This document shows positions 7,717 through 14,766 of a stretch of DNA of 30,405 bases, piece after piece. Both the position numbers and the translations under genes were made by a program. The stretch is taken from positions 1-30,405 of the forward strand of contig CAJMMN010000028.1 in assembly GCA_905214525.1 (NCBI GenBank). Reading direction: 5' to 3'. Each line of letters opens with the position of its first letter. Positions within the stretch are counted from its first letter, which is position 1. The notes below the pieces were generated by a model. That model had not been told where the DNA came from. It searched no databases and saw only the letters and a program-made list of their open reading frames with translations. The stretch comes from an uncultured bacterium. Lineage in GTDB: Bacteria; Actinomycetota; Coriobacteriia; Coriobacteriales; Coriobacteriaceae.

Positions 7717-9489
7717 ATGACAGACGAGCTGGACCCCCAGACTCAGCAGCATATTGATCATTCCGCAGGCGCTATCGACGACTGCGATACTCCTACCTGC
7801 GCCGACGCGCCCGCCGATGCATCGGCGGAAGATACGCACGCCACCGCAGATGAGGTCACAGACGCAGATAGTACTGTCGAGCAAGGCGAAGACGAGCAGT
7901 CGGAACCGGGTGGCGCCGAGCCCGATGCGGAGCCCGCGGCACAGGTAGCGGGCCCCATCGAGGTGTCTTCGGAAGAAGAGCTCGATGCCGTCATGGACTC
8001 CATGATGGATGCCGTCAAAGCGATGAAAGACGCCGTGGCCGACGCCGATGTTGACGCCGAAGAAGAGGAGGCCGCCGAGGCCGCCTCGACCTTCGTACCC
8101 GGCGAGACCCCCGTTGCCGATCAAGGCAGCACCATGCCCTCGTTCCTGCAGCTCGAGCACCCCACAATTGGCGCCGATGCGGTTGACCCACACGCTGCCG
8201 GCTTTTCCGTGATCGAGGGCGGCACCGGCAATCTTGCCACGGCGCATGCCGCCGATGCGGATGCCACCGACGCTGCTCGCCCGACCGCCCCGCATTCCCC
8301 CGCCGCGAGCCGCGATCTGGGGACCGCTGTCTCGAACACTGCGAACGCCGTGGGCACTTTTATCGCCCAGGGGGCCTCGGCTATGCGTGAGATGAATGCC
8401 GCAAAGAAAGCACTCGCGGACGCCCGCGCCCATCTGGCCGAACTCGAGCAGCGCATCGCCGATCAAGGCGAGGAGCTCGAGACGCGCCAGGATATCGCAG
8501 GGCGCTACGAGCAAATTGTCACCGAGCAACGCCAGACAATCGACTCGGCTCAAAAGGCCGCGGAGGCGGCAGAAATCCGCCGCGATACCCATGCCGCCAA
8601 GACAGCAGAGCTCAAGGCACAGCTCGAACAAATGAAAGAAGAAGACGACGCCACCGAGCGGCGTCTCAAAGCCGCACTCGACGCGGTGGAGGCGCGCGAA
8701 GTCAGCTCGCGCGAAACCGGCAACCGCCTCGTTCGACGCCTCGAGGATTCCAAGCGTATCCGCGACAAGGTGCAGGCAGAGCGCGATGCCGGTGTTGCCG
8801 CCGCAAAGCAAACCGTCGATGCCACGCGCGCTCAACTCGAAACGTTGCGCCGCGAGTATGCCGAGCTGCAGCGCAATCCTTCGGCAAATCCCGCCAATTA
8901 CACGGTGCGCACCAGCGAGCTTTCGATGCAGATTTCCGACACGGCCGACGCCCTGCGCAAAGCCGAGGAAGATGTCCCGCACATCACCGCCGATCTTGAG
9001 CACTCGCTCGCAGCCGCCGAGCAGGCCGTCGAGCAGGCGCAGGCCCCTATTGCCGACGCCAAACGCGCCCATCAGGCCGTAACGGCCGAGGCCGATGCCG
9101 CGCGCGACGAGCTGCAGACCGCAAAAACCGCCGCCACAACGCGCCAGCGCGAACTGCGCGAGAAGATTGCCGCCGAGGATAAGGCTCGTCGAGAGCAAGA
9201 ACAGTCTATCGCCAATGCCCAGGCAAACATCGCGCATGCCCAATCGATCATCGAGCAGGCGACCGAGGTGCACGACCATCCCGAGATTACCGAGTCGCTC
9301 GCGGGGTCCCTGGCCCGCGATAAGGCCGGACACGCCGAAACCGAGCACGAAGTGGCTCAACTCGAAGCCGCCGAGGACGACGTGCGCGAGCGCACCCGTG
9401 ACTCACGCGTCAAATTCACCGGCGCCATCGTCTGCATTATCGCCGCAATCCTGGTGATTGTCCTCGTGTGGCTGTTCACAAGCAAATAG
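7717..9489 (+). CDS. Acidic coiled-coil protein with C-terminal membrane anchor, unknown function
   Basis: 590 residues from ATG 7717, which has AGGAG 9 nt upstream; ATG 7711 is an alternative, and the frame opens further upstream at 7636. I do not recognise the family. Residues about 1-130 are very acidic and low in complexity (many Asp, Glu, Ala), likely disordered. From about residue 215 to 560 the sequence is almost continuous Ala/Glu/Gln/Arg heptad-like helix, so a long coiled coil is expected. The last ~24 residues (FTGAIVCIIAAILVIVLVWL then FTSK) form a single transmembrane helix with a tiny tail, giving a tail-anchored topology with the coiled coil in the cytoplasm. There is no signal peptide. 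A scaffold or envelope-organising role is possible but unsupported. The long open frame on the opposite strand (7609-9360) is a codon-bias shadow. Confidence 0.8.
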   Translation: MTDELDPQTQQHIDHSAGAIDDCDTPTCADAPADASAEDTHATADEVTDADSTVEQGEDEQSEPGGAEPDAEPAAQVAGPIEVSSEEELDAVMDSMMDAVKAMKDAVADADVDAEEEEAAEAASTFVPGETPVADQGSTMPSFLQLEHPTIGADAVDPHAAGFSVIEGGTGNLATAHAADADATDAARPTAPHSPAASRDLGTAVSNTANAVGTFIAQGASAMREMNAAKKALADARAHLAELEQRIADQGEELETRQDIAGRYEQIVTEQRQTIDSAQKAAEAAEIRRDTHAAKTAELKAQLEQMKEEDDATERRLKAALDAVEAREVSSRETGNRLVRRLEDSKRIRDKVQAERDAGVAAAKQTVDATRAQLETLRREYAELQRNPSANPANYTVRTSELSMQISDTADALRKAEEDVPHITADLEHSLAAAEQAVEQAQAPIADAKRAHQAVTAEADAARDELQTAKTAATTRQRELREKIAAEDKARREQEQSIANAQANIAHAQSIIEQATEVHDHPEITESLAGSLARDKAGHAETEHEVAQLEAAEDDVRERTRDSRVKFTGAIVCIIAAILVIVLVWLFTSK

Positions 9490-9542
9490 TCGTTGGGGAC
9501 GTTCTTAAACGACCAGTCAAACAAGAACGTCCCCAACGACTA
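9487..9542 (+). terminator. Perfect 20-bp inverted repeat overlapping the coiled-coil gene stop codon
   Basis: The arms TAGTCGTTGGGGACGTTCTT (9487-9506) and its exact complement (9523-9542) enclose a 16-nt loop. The first three bases are the stop codon itself. There is no T-tract after the stem, so it may be an RNA 3'-end protector or a repeat rather than a classic terminator. Confidence 0.6.
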
Positions 9543-9877
9543 ATCAATGATGAGAGTGAATAATCTCCCACTTTGAGCCCGCAGACGGGCCAAAAACGGG
9601 AGATTATCCACTCTCATTCCGCAGGTACTCATTTAAGTACGTCTCCAATGAGTGCCCAACGACTAATCAAATGGAACGTCCCTAAGTGCCGCCTTTTTGG
9701 CAACAACGGCAACGCCGATGCTTTGGCAATGTCAGCGAAAACGCCCCTAAGCGAGCAAGGTGACGTGAAAGAGGAGGGCATTGACCTTTTTTGGTCATGC
9801 CCGACGATTGAACGTCAGATTGCCGCTTAGGGGCGTTTGCAGCGTCGAGCGGTTACGCGGTTCGTAGAACCGCGTAA
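9490..9877. other. Repeat-filled intergenic island between the coiled-coil gene and queA
   Basis: This convergent gap of about 390 bp has no supported gene. It contains the 20-bp inverted repeat, the double-hairpin element copy 2 between 16-bp direct repeats, and the composite structured element copy B. The small open frame at 9573-9830 runs through these hairpins and has no protein-like features. Confidence 0.75.
9532..9670. repeat. Double-hairpin element copy 2 with 16-bp flanking direct repeats
   Basis: The direct repeats CCCAACGACTAATCAA lie at 9532-9547 and 9655-9670. Between them (9548-9654) is a 107-bp unit with hairpin arms ending in ATAATCTCCC and GGGAGATTAT, a GCCCG/CGGGC inner stem, and a second hairpin around TTAAGTACGTCTCC. 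The unit matches 6308-6412. The flanking repeats could be a target-site duplication or traces of recombination between longer repeats. Confidence 0.7.
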
Positions 9878-9878
9878 C
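9699..9878 (-). repeat. Composite structured element, copy B (3' of queA)
   Basis: Same plan as copy A. Hairpin I (9852-9878) directly abuts and overlaps the first base of the queA stop codon. It is followed by the TCGACGCTGC linker, a long stem AAACGCCCCTAAGCG (9739-9753) with its complement (9824-9838), the same bulged A, a 4-bp extension GCAA/TTGC, the inner GGCATGACC/GGTCAATGCC hairpin and GGCAACGCC mini-repeats. The long stem sequence is unrelated to copy A. Confidence 0.7.
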
Positions 9879-11095
9879 TAACAAATGAGCATCGCGTCGC
9901 CAAAGCTGAAGAAGCGGTAACGTTCTTCGATGGCGGCGGCGTAGGCATCCATGATCTGGTCGCGGGTGGCAAGCGCACTCACGAGCATCATGAGCGTGGA
10001 GCGCGGCACGTGGAAGTTCGTGATCAGCGCATCGACCACGTGATAGGTCGAGCCGGGCATGAGGTAGAGCTGCGTCGTCGCGTTCTCGCGCACCACGATG
10101 TCACCGCGGCCGAGCGTGTCGGCGCCGTCCTCACGGCCCTCAAAATAGCGCGCCGTCACAGCCGGATCGGACACCGGCGCGTCAGCGTCAAACGCGCTCT
10201 CGAGCGAGCGCACCGCAGTGGTACCAACGGCGATCACGCGATGCCCCTCGGCCTTCGCCTTATGCACGGCGTCGACAACCTCCTGCGACACGTGGTAGCG
10301 CTCGGTGTGCATGACGTGCTGCGTGGGGTCGTCCTCTTCCACCAGGCGGAAGGTATCGATGCCCACCTCGAGCTCAACGGCGGCAAACTTTGCGCCCTTG
10401 GCCTCGATGGCAGCCATGAGCTCGGGCGTGAAGTGCAGGCCAGCCGTGGGAGCAGCGGCCGAGTGCTCCTCCTTCATGGCGTACACGGTCTGATATTTCT
10501 CGGGATCGCCCTCGTAATCGGTGATGTAGGGCGGCAACGGCACGTGACCGGCGGCGTGAATGGCCTCGTCGAGCGTGCGCGGGTCGCCGGCGGCGTTGCA
10601 GCCCGCCGGCTCAAAACGCACCAGGCGGCCGCCGCGGCTATCGGTGACAAAGTCGACAACCTCGGCCGTCAGCACCACGGGAGCCCCTTCGGGCGCATGG
10701 GCGCCACCGGCGCGATACTCAATCTGAGCACCGGGCTTCAGACGCTTGCCCGGCTTGACCAGGCACTCCCAAACGTGACCCAGCGGATCAACATCCTCGC
10801 GGCGCTTGAGCAGCAGTGTCTCGACCACACCGCCCGAGCCTGCCTTGCGACCGATCAGGCGGGCCGGCATGACACGCGTCTGGTTGATGACGAGCACGTC
10901 GCCCGGCTCGATATAGTCGATGATGTCGCGGAAGATGCGGTGCTCGACGGTGCCGCCGTGCTCCAGCGGCATTCCCGCCTCGGATCCCTTGCGATTTACC
11001 ACCAGCAGGCGGCAAGAGTCGCGCGGCTCGGCAGGAGCCTGGGCGATGAGCTCTTCGGGCAGGTTATAGTCAAAATCATCAGTACGCATAGACAC
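9878..11095 (-). CDS. queA: S-adenosylmethionine:tRNA ribosyltransferase-isomerase
   Basis: A 405-residue enzyme that transfers and rearranges the ribosyl part of SAM onto preQ1-modified tRNA to give epoxyqueuosine. Family motifs are clear: DFDYNLPEELIAQAP at the N-terminus, RDSCRLLV, NQTRVMPARL, AAPTAGLHFTPEL, ELEVGIDTFR and TNFHVPRSTLMMLVSA. The GTG at 11095 is preferred because AAGGAG lies 8 nt before it; the in-frame ATG at 11089 would be 14 nt away. It lies 64 nt downstream of queH on the same strand and is probably co-transcribed. It supplies the epoxyqueuosine that QueH reduces. The composite repeat starts at its stop codon. Confidence 0.96.
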   Translation of the reverse strand: MSMRTDDFDYNLPEELIAQAPAEPRDSCRLLVVNRKGSEAGMPLEHGGTVEHRIFRDIIDYIEPGDVLVINQTRVMPARLIGRKAGSGGVVETLLLKRREDVDPLGHVWECLVKPGKRLKPGAQIEYRAGGAHAPEGAPVVLTAEVVDFVTDSRGGRLVRFEPAGCNAAGDPRTLDEAIHAAGHVPLPPYITDYEGDPEKYQTVYAMKEEHSAAAPTAGLHFTPELMAAIEAKGAKFAAVELEVGIDTFRLVEEDDPTQHVMHTERYHVSQEVVDAVHKAKAEGHRVIAVGTTAVRSLESAFDADAPVSDPAVTARYFEGREDGADTLGRGDIVVRENATTQLYLMPGSTYHVVDALITNFHVPRSTLMMLVSALATRDQIMDAYAAAIEERYRFFSFGDAMLIC

Positions 11096-11159
11096 GTCGG
11101 ATTCTCCTTATATAGCTAAAGTCCGCTCTACATCCTAGCAGGCCGCCAGCCCAAAAGAA

Positions 11160-11735
11160 CTACTTTTTGGACGCTTTGCGCTCGTCGCGGATGCGGGCGC
11201 GGTCCATGGCCGCCTCGACGGCCGAAAAGCGGCAGCCACAGTAGTTCTGCCGATACATGCCCAGCTCGCGCGAACGACGCGTGGCCTCGGGATAATACGG
11301 GCGAAAATCGCGAATCACCGGGGTGAGCCCGCGGGCGGCGGCCAAGCGCTCAAGCACATCATTACACGTGTCGAACAGCTGATACGGCGAGACGGCGAGC
11401 GTCGTGCCCACATATTCAAACCCGCGTTCCTGGGCCACACGGCACGCTTCGGCCAGGCGCAGGGCATAGCACGCGCGACAACGACGGGGCCGATCGGCGC
11501 CCAGCGGGGCCACGCCGGCCTCCCAGCGCTCGCGGTCCTCCCCCGCCTCGATGAGCTCGATGTCGCCATCGGCACACCACCGGCGCAGCTCGTCCAAGCG
11601 CCGCTGCCATTCATCGTGCGGCTGAATATTGGGGTTAGTCCAGCAGATCGTGGGCTCAAACCCCTCCTTGCGCAGCAGGCGAACCGGCTCAAGCGAGCAC
11701 GGCGCACAGCAGGCGTGCAGCAACAACGGCTTCAT
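11160..11735 (-). CDS. queH: Epoxyqueuosine reductase QueH
   Basis: 191 residues from ATG 11735, which has GGAGGGG 6 nt upstream; the frame opens earlier at 11762 only through a TTG. QueH is the non-B12 alternative to QueG and performs the last reduction, epoxyqueuosine to queuosine, in tRNA. The metal-binding cysteines characteristic of the family are present: LLHACCAPCS near the N-terminus, RCRACYALRL in the middle and MYRQNYCGCRFS near the C-terminus. NPNIQP and TLAVSPYQ are also typical. It sits 30 nt after the DUF3267 gene and 64 nt before queA, so the order supports a queuosine operon. Confidence 0.93.
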   Translation of the reverse strand: MKPLLLHACCAPCSLEPVRLLRKEGFEPTICWTNPNIQPHDEWQRRLDELRRWCADGDIELIEAGEDRERWEAGVAPLGADRPRRCRACYALRLAEACRVAQERGFEYVGTTLAVSPYQLFDTCNDVLERLAAARGLTPVIRDFRPYYPEATRRSRELGMYRQNYCGCRFSAVEAAMDRARIRDERKASKK

Positions 11736-11765
11736 CGACATCCCCTCCCAATCCTTGCCCAAAGA

Positions 11766-12335
11766 CTACTTTGCGAAAAAGCGGACGCCAAAGGATGTGT
11801 CCTCGCAGGCGACAATACGGCGGTCGCGCAAAATGGTCCACACGTAATACCAGTCGCCCACACAGCCCGACAAATGCAGGCCGGCCGCTAGGTAGCACAG
11901 CAGCGGATAGCCAAAAAACGCAAACCCCAAGACAAGCACAGCCGTCAGGATCACCGTGGGCGCCAGGCAAATGGCAATGTAGCGCCGGCGCGAATACACA
12001 ACGCCCTCGGCACAGGCGTAGATCATCGCCGTCTCGCGATTCGCCCCAAAGGTCACATGCGCACCCGCAGGCGCCAGCAGCTTAAAAAACACCGCATGCA
12101 CCAGCTCGTGCACGGCAAATGACGCCGCCGAAACCGCGATCAAACCGACCATCCAGCACACGACCGCCGTCCAGCCGCCCGCTTCAGCCGCATCCAAGTC
12201 CGCAGGCCCGCCCAGCAGTATAAACACCGGCACCAGACACACGGCAAATACGCCAAGCACGGCCATCCCCCACACGAAGCAGGCGTGCAGAAAATCCTCG
12301 TCCTCAAACGCATGTATGTTGGAAATCTCATTCAT
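11766..12335 (-). CDS. DUF3267-like membrane protein with HExxH motif
   Basis: A 189-residue integral membrane protein. It has hydrophobic segments at about residues 20-42, 55-78, 122-142 and 145-165. HELVH in the second segment fits the zinc metallopeptidase HExxH signature that DUF3267 proteins usually carry, but no activity is established. It is the first gene of a run with queH and queA. Its link with queuosine is unclear; it may only share a promoter. The ribosome site is weak, and a TATCCT-like hexamer close to the ATG makes a very short leader plausible. Confidence 0.75.
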   Translation of the reverse strand: MNEISNIHAFEDEDFLHACFVWGMAVLGVFAVCLVPVFILLGGPADLDAAEAGGWTAVVCWMVGLIAVSAASFAVHELVHAVFFKLLAPAGAHVTFGANRETAMIYACAEGVVYSRRRYIAICLAPTVILTAVLVLGFAFFGYPLLCYLAAGLHLSGCVGDWYYVWTILRDRRIVACEDTSFGVRFFAK

Positions 12336-12465
12336 AGCATCTTAGGATAGCGCCCCTGCCACGCACCCGCCCGCATGTGCGATAATGTCGAACGATATGC
12401 ACGAATTGACCACCGCGCCGCCAGGCCTTGCGCCGGCCGCGCTTTCACCCATGCGAAGGAGTCCC

Positions 12466-14616
12466 ATGGCATCCAAATACTCCATGAACGACCGTCCCAG
12501 CTGGCCGCGCCGCGCCATCGTTACCGCCGGCGAGCCCTACGGCAACAAGGGCCTGCACTTTGGCCACGTTGGCGGCGTCTTTGTCCCGGCCGACTTCTTC
12601 GCCCGCTTCCTGCGCGACCGCCTGGGCCGCGAGAACGTCATCTTCACCTCGGGAACCGACTGCTACGGCTCACCCATCATGGAGAGCTACCGCAAGCTCA
12701 AGGAGGGCGAAGGCTACGACAAGTCCATCGCCGAGTACGTCGAGTCCAATCACTCCCGCCAGGCCGCGACCCTCAACAACTACAACATCAGCTGCGATAT
12801 CTACGGCGGTTCGGGTCTTGAGCCGGCCGCGCAGATTCACAACGAGGTGACCGCCGAGATTATCGAGCGCCTGCACGAGCAGGGCACCATCTCCAAGCGC
12901 TCCACGCTGCAGTTCTACGATGCCAAGGCCGGCACGTTCCTCAACGGCCGCCAGGTGATCGGCCGCTGCCCCATCCAGGGCTGCAAGTCCGAGAAGGCCT
13001 ATGCCGACGAGTGCGATCTGGGCCACCAGTTTGAGCCCGAGGAGCTCATCGCGCCCAAGAGCCAGCTCACCGGCGAGGTGCCCGAGCTGCGCCCGGTCGA
13101 CAACCTCTACTTCGATCTGCCGGCCTACCTCGACTTTATGAAGACCTACACCGCCAAGCTCGCCCAGAACCCGCAGGTTCGCTCCGTGGTCTCCAAGACC
13201 ATGGAAGAGTGGCTGCTGCCGGCTCAACTCTATATCCAAAACAAGTTCCGCGAGGCCTTCGATGCCGTCGAGGACCAGCTGCCCGAGCACACCGTGCTGG
13301 AGCCCGAGGGCAACAAGAGCAGCTTTACCGTCACCTTCCCCAGCTGGAAAGAGCGCGACGACGCCCACGCGGTGCTCGCCAACGGCGGCGTGCGCTTCCG
13401 CAGCGGCAAGGCGCTCGTGCCCTTCCGCATCACCGGCAACATCGACTGGGGCGTTCCGGTGCCCGAGGTCGACGGCGTGACCGACGTCACCTGCTGGTGC
13501 TGGCCCGAGAGCCTGTGGGCGCCCATCAGCTACACCCGTACCGTACTCGCCCGCGACGCCCGCGCCGCCGGCGTGACCGAGGGTGTCGCCGCCCAGGACG
13601 CCGCCCTCATGGGCGAGCCCGCCGCCGATTCCACGCAGGTCCCCGCGCCCACCTATCAGCACAGCTCACTCGACTGGCGCGACTGGTGGTGCTCGGACGA
13701 CGCACAGATCTACCAGTTTATCGGTCAGGACAACATCTACTTCTACTGCATCGCGCAGACCGCCATGTGGGAGGCCCTGGGCTGGGACCTCACGCAGAGC
13801 ACCGTCAGCGCCTGCTACCACCTGCTCTACATGGGCAAAAAGGCCAGCTCGTCCTCGCAGACGCCTCCCCCGCCGGCAGACGACCTGCTCAACCACTACA
13901 CCTGCGAGCAGATGCGCGCGCATTGGCTGTCGCTCGGTCTGTCCGAGAAGCCGGTGAGCTTTAGCCCCAAGGCATACGACACGCGCGTGACCGGCAAGGA
14001 CAAGGACGGCAACGAGGTGCGTGCCTGCGACGACAAGCGCGTCATCGATCCGGCCCTTAAGGAGAGCGCCCTTTTGACCGGCGTGTTCAACCGCCTGGCC
14101 CGCAGCTGCTTCTACGGCGTTGCCGTCAAGGAGGGCGACGAGAGCCCCTATCGCAACGGCTGCATTCCCGCCGGCGCGGCCTCTGCCGCCGTGGTCGAGG
14201 CCGCCGAGCAGGCAGCCCTTGCCTTTGAGCAGGCCATGTACAAGTTCGAGACGCACCGCGCGCTCGCCGTGTGCGACGACTATCTGCGCGCTGCCAACAA
14301 GCGCTGGAGCGATGCCTCCAAGGCCGCCAACAAGCTCGAGGGCGAGCCGGCCAATGTCGCGATGACGCAGGCCCTCGTCGACGCCTTTACCGAGTTGCGC
14401 GTGGCAACCGTCCTCATGCACGGCATTGTGCCGGCCGGTTGCGAGCTCATCTGCGAGTACTTCGACGTCGACCCGGTCGCCTTCTTTAGCTGGGATAACA
14501 TCTTTGCCTCCACGGACGAGTTTGTGGAGAGCCTGGGCGAGAAGCCCGGCGAGCACCGTGTGAAGCCGCTGCCCCCGCGCTTCGACTTCTTTAGCAAGCA
14601 CGAGAGCCAGTACTAG
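12466..14616 (+). CDS. metG: Methionyl-tRNA synthetase-like class I aminoacyl-tRNA synthetase
   Basis: 716 residues from ATG 12466, which has AAGGAG 4 nt upstream; the frame opens at 12385 without a ribosome site. It charges tRNA-Met if the MetG reading is right. HIGH appears as HFGH (31-34) within EPYGNKGLHFGHVGG. A zinc knuckle is suggested by CPIQGC...CDLGH, and TFLNGRQV and GNIDWGVPVPE support the MetRS-like family. The KMSKS loop is altered to KKASSSS (458-464), losing the second lysine. I recall a branch of annotated MetRS proteins with the same loop, so this may be normal for the branch. An alpha-helical anticodon-binding domain fills the C-terminal third. No leader riboswitch or T-box is seen in the short upstream gap. 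Confidence 0.82.
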   Translation: MASKYSMNDRPSWPRRAIVTAGEPYGNKGLHFGHVGGVFVPADFFARFLRDRLGRENVIFTSGTDCYGSPIMESYRKLKEGEGYDKSIAEYVESNHSRQAATLNNYNISCDIYGGSGLEPAAQIHNEVTAEIIERLHEQGTISKRSTLQFYDAKAGTFLNGRQVIGRCPIQGCKSEKAYADECDLGHQFEPEELIAPKSQLTGEVPELRPVDNLYFDLPAYLDFMKTYTAKLAQNPQVRSVVSKTMEEWLLPAQLYIQNKFREAFDAVEDQLPEHTVLEPEGNKSSFTVTFPSWKERDDAHAVLANGGVRFRSGKALVPFRITGNIDWGVPVPEVDGVTDVTCWCWPESLWAPISYTRTVLARDARAAGVTEGVAAQDAALMGEPAADSTQVPAPTYQHSSLDWRDWWCSDDAQIYQFIGQDNIYFYCIAQTAMWEALGWDLTQSTVSACYHLLYMGKKASSSSQTPPPPADDLLNHYTCEQMRAHWLSLGLSEKPVSFSPKAYDTRVTGKDKDGNEVRACDDKRVIDPALKESALLTGVFNRLARSCFYGVAVKEGDESPYRNGCIPAGAASAAVVEAAEQAALAFEQAMYKFETHRALAVCDDYLRAANKRWSDASKAANKLEGEPANVAMTQALVDAFTELRVATVLMHGIVPAGCELICEYFDVDPVAFFSWDNIFASTDEFVESLGEKPGEHRVKPLPPRFDFFSKHESQY

Positions 14617-14627
14617 ACAATCGCAAC

Positions 14628-14749
14628 GCGCCCGGGAATGACTATTCTGGAACGGGGATTAAAAAATCATTCCCGGGCGCCACGGTACAGTCTTTTTGTG
14701 ACGGGGGTCATGGAATGATTTTTAATCCCCGTCCCAAAATAATCATTTA
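14628..14749. repeat. Nested palindromes between the synthetase and methyltransferase genes
   Basis: Hairpin 1 pairs GCGCCCGGGAATGA (14628-14641) with its exact complement (14667-14680). Its inner part (14635-14673) is also an inverted match, with one indel and about four mismatches, to 14712-14749. The two pairings use the same bases and exclude each other. Both repeat arms contain TTTAATCCCCGT or its complement. The structure lies directly before the methyltransferase ribosome site. Confidence 0.6.
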
Positions 14750-14766
14750 GGTGGAAGGAAAGACGG

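Noticed and set aside
7609..9360. 583-codon open frame on the minus strand
   Set aside because: It is the antisense shadow of the coiled-coil gene, caused by Ala/Glu-rich GC3 codons. It has repetitive Gly/Leu/Cys composition, no ribosome site and no domain pattern.
9573..9830. 85-codon plus-strand frame in the second repeat island
   Set aside because: It runs through three hairpins of repeat elements, so the open frame is better explained by repeat structure.
12336..12465. T-box or SAM riboswitch before the synthetase gene
   Set aside because: The gap is too short and has no T-box sequence, specifier stem or terminator.
12670..14601. Minus-strand frames opposite the synthetase gene (12670-13662, 13666-14601)
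   Set aside because: They lie wholly within the synthetase gene, have no ribosome sites, and show typical antisense composition.
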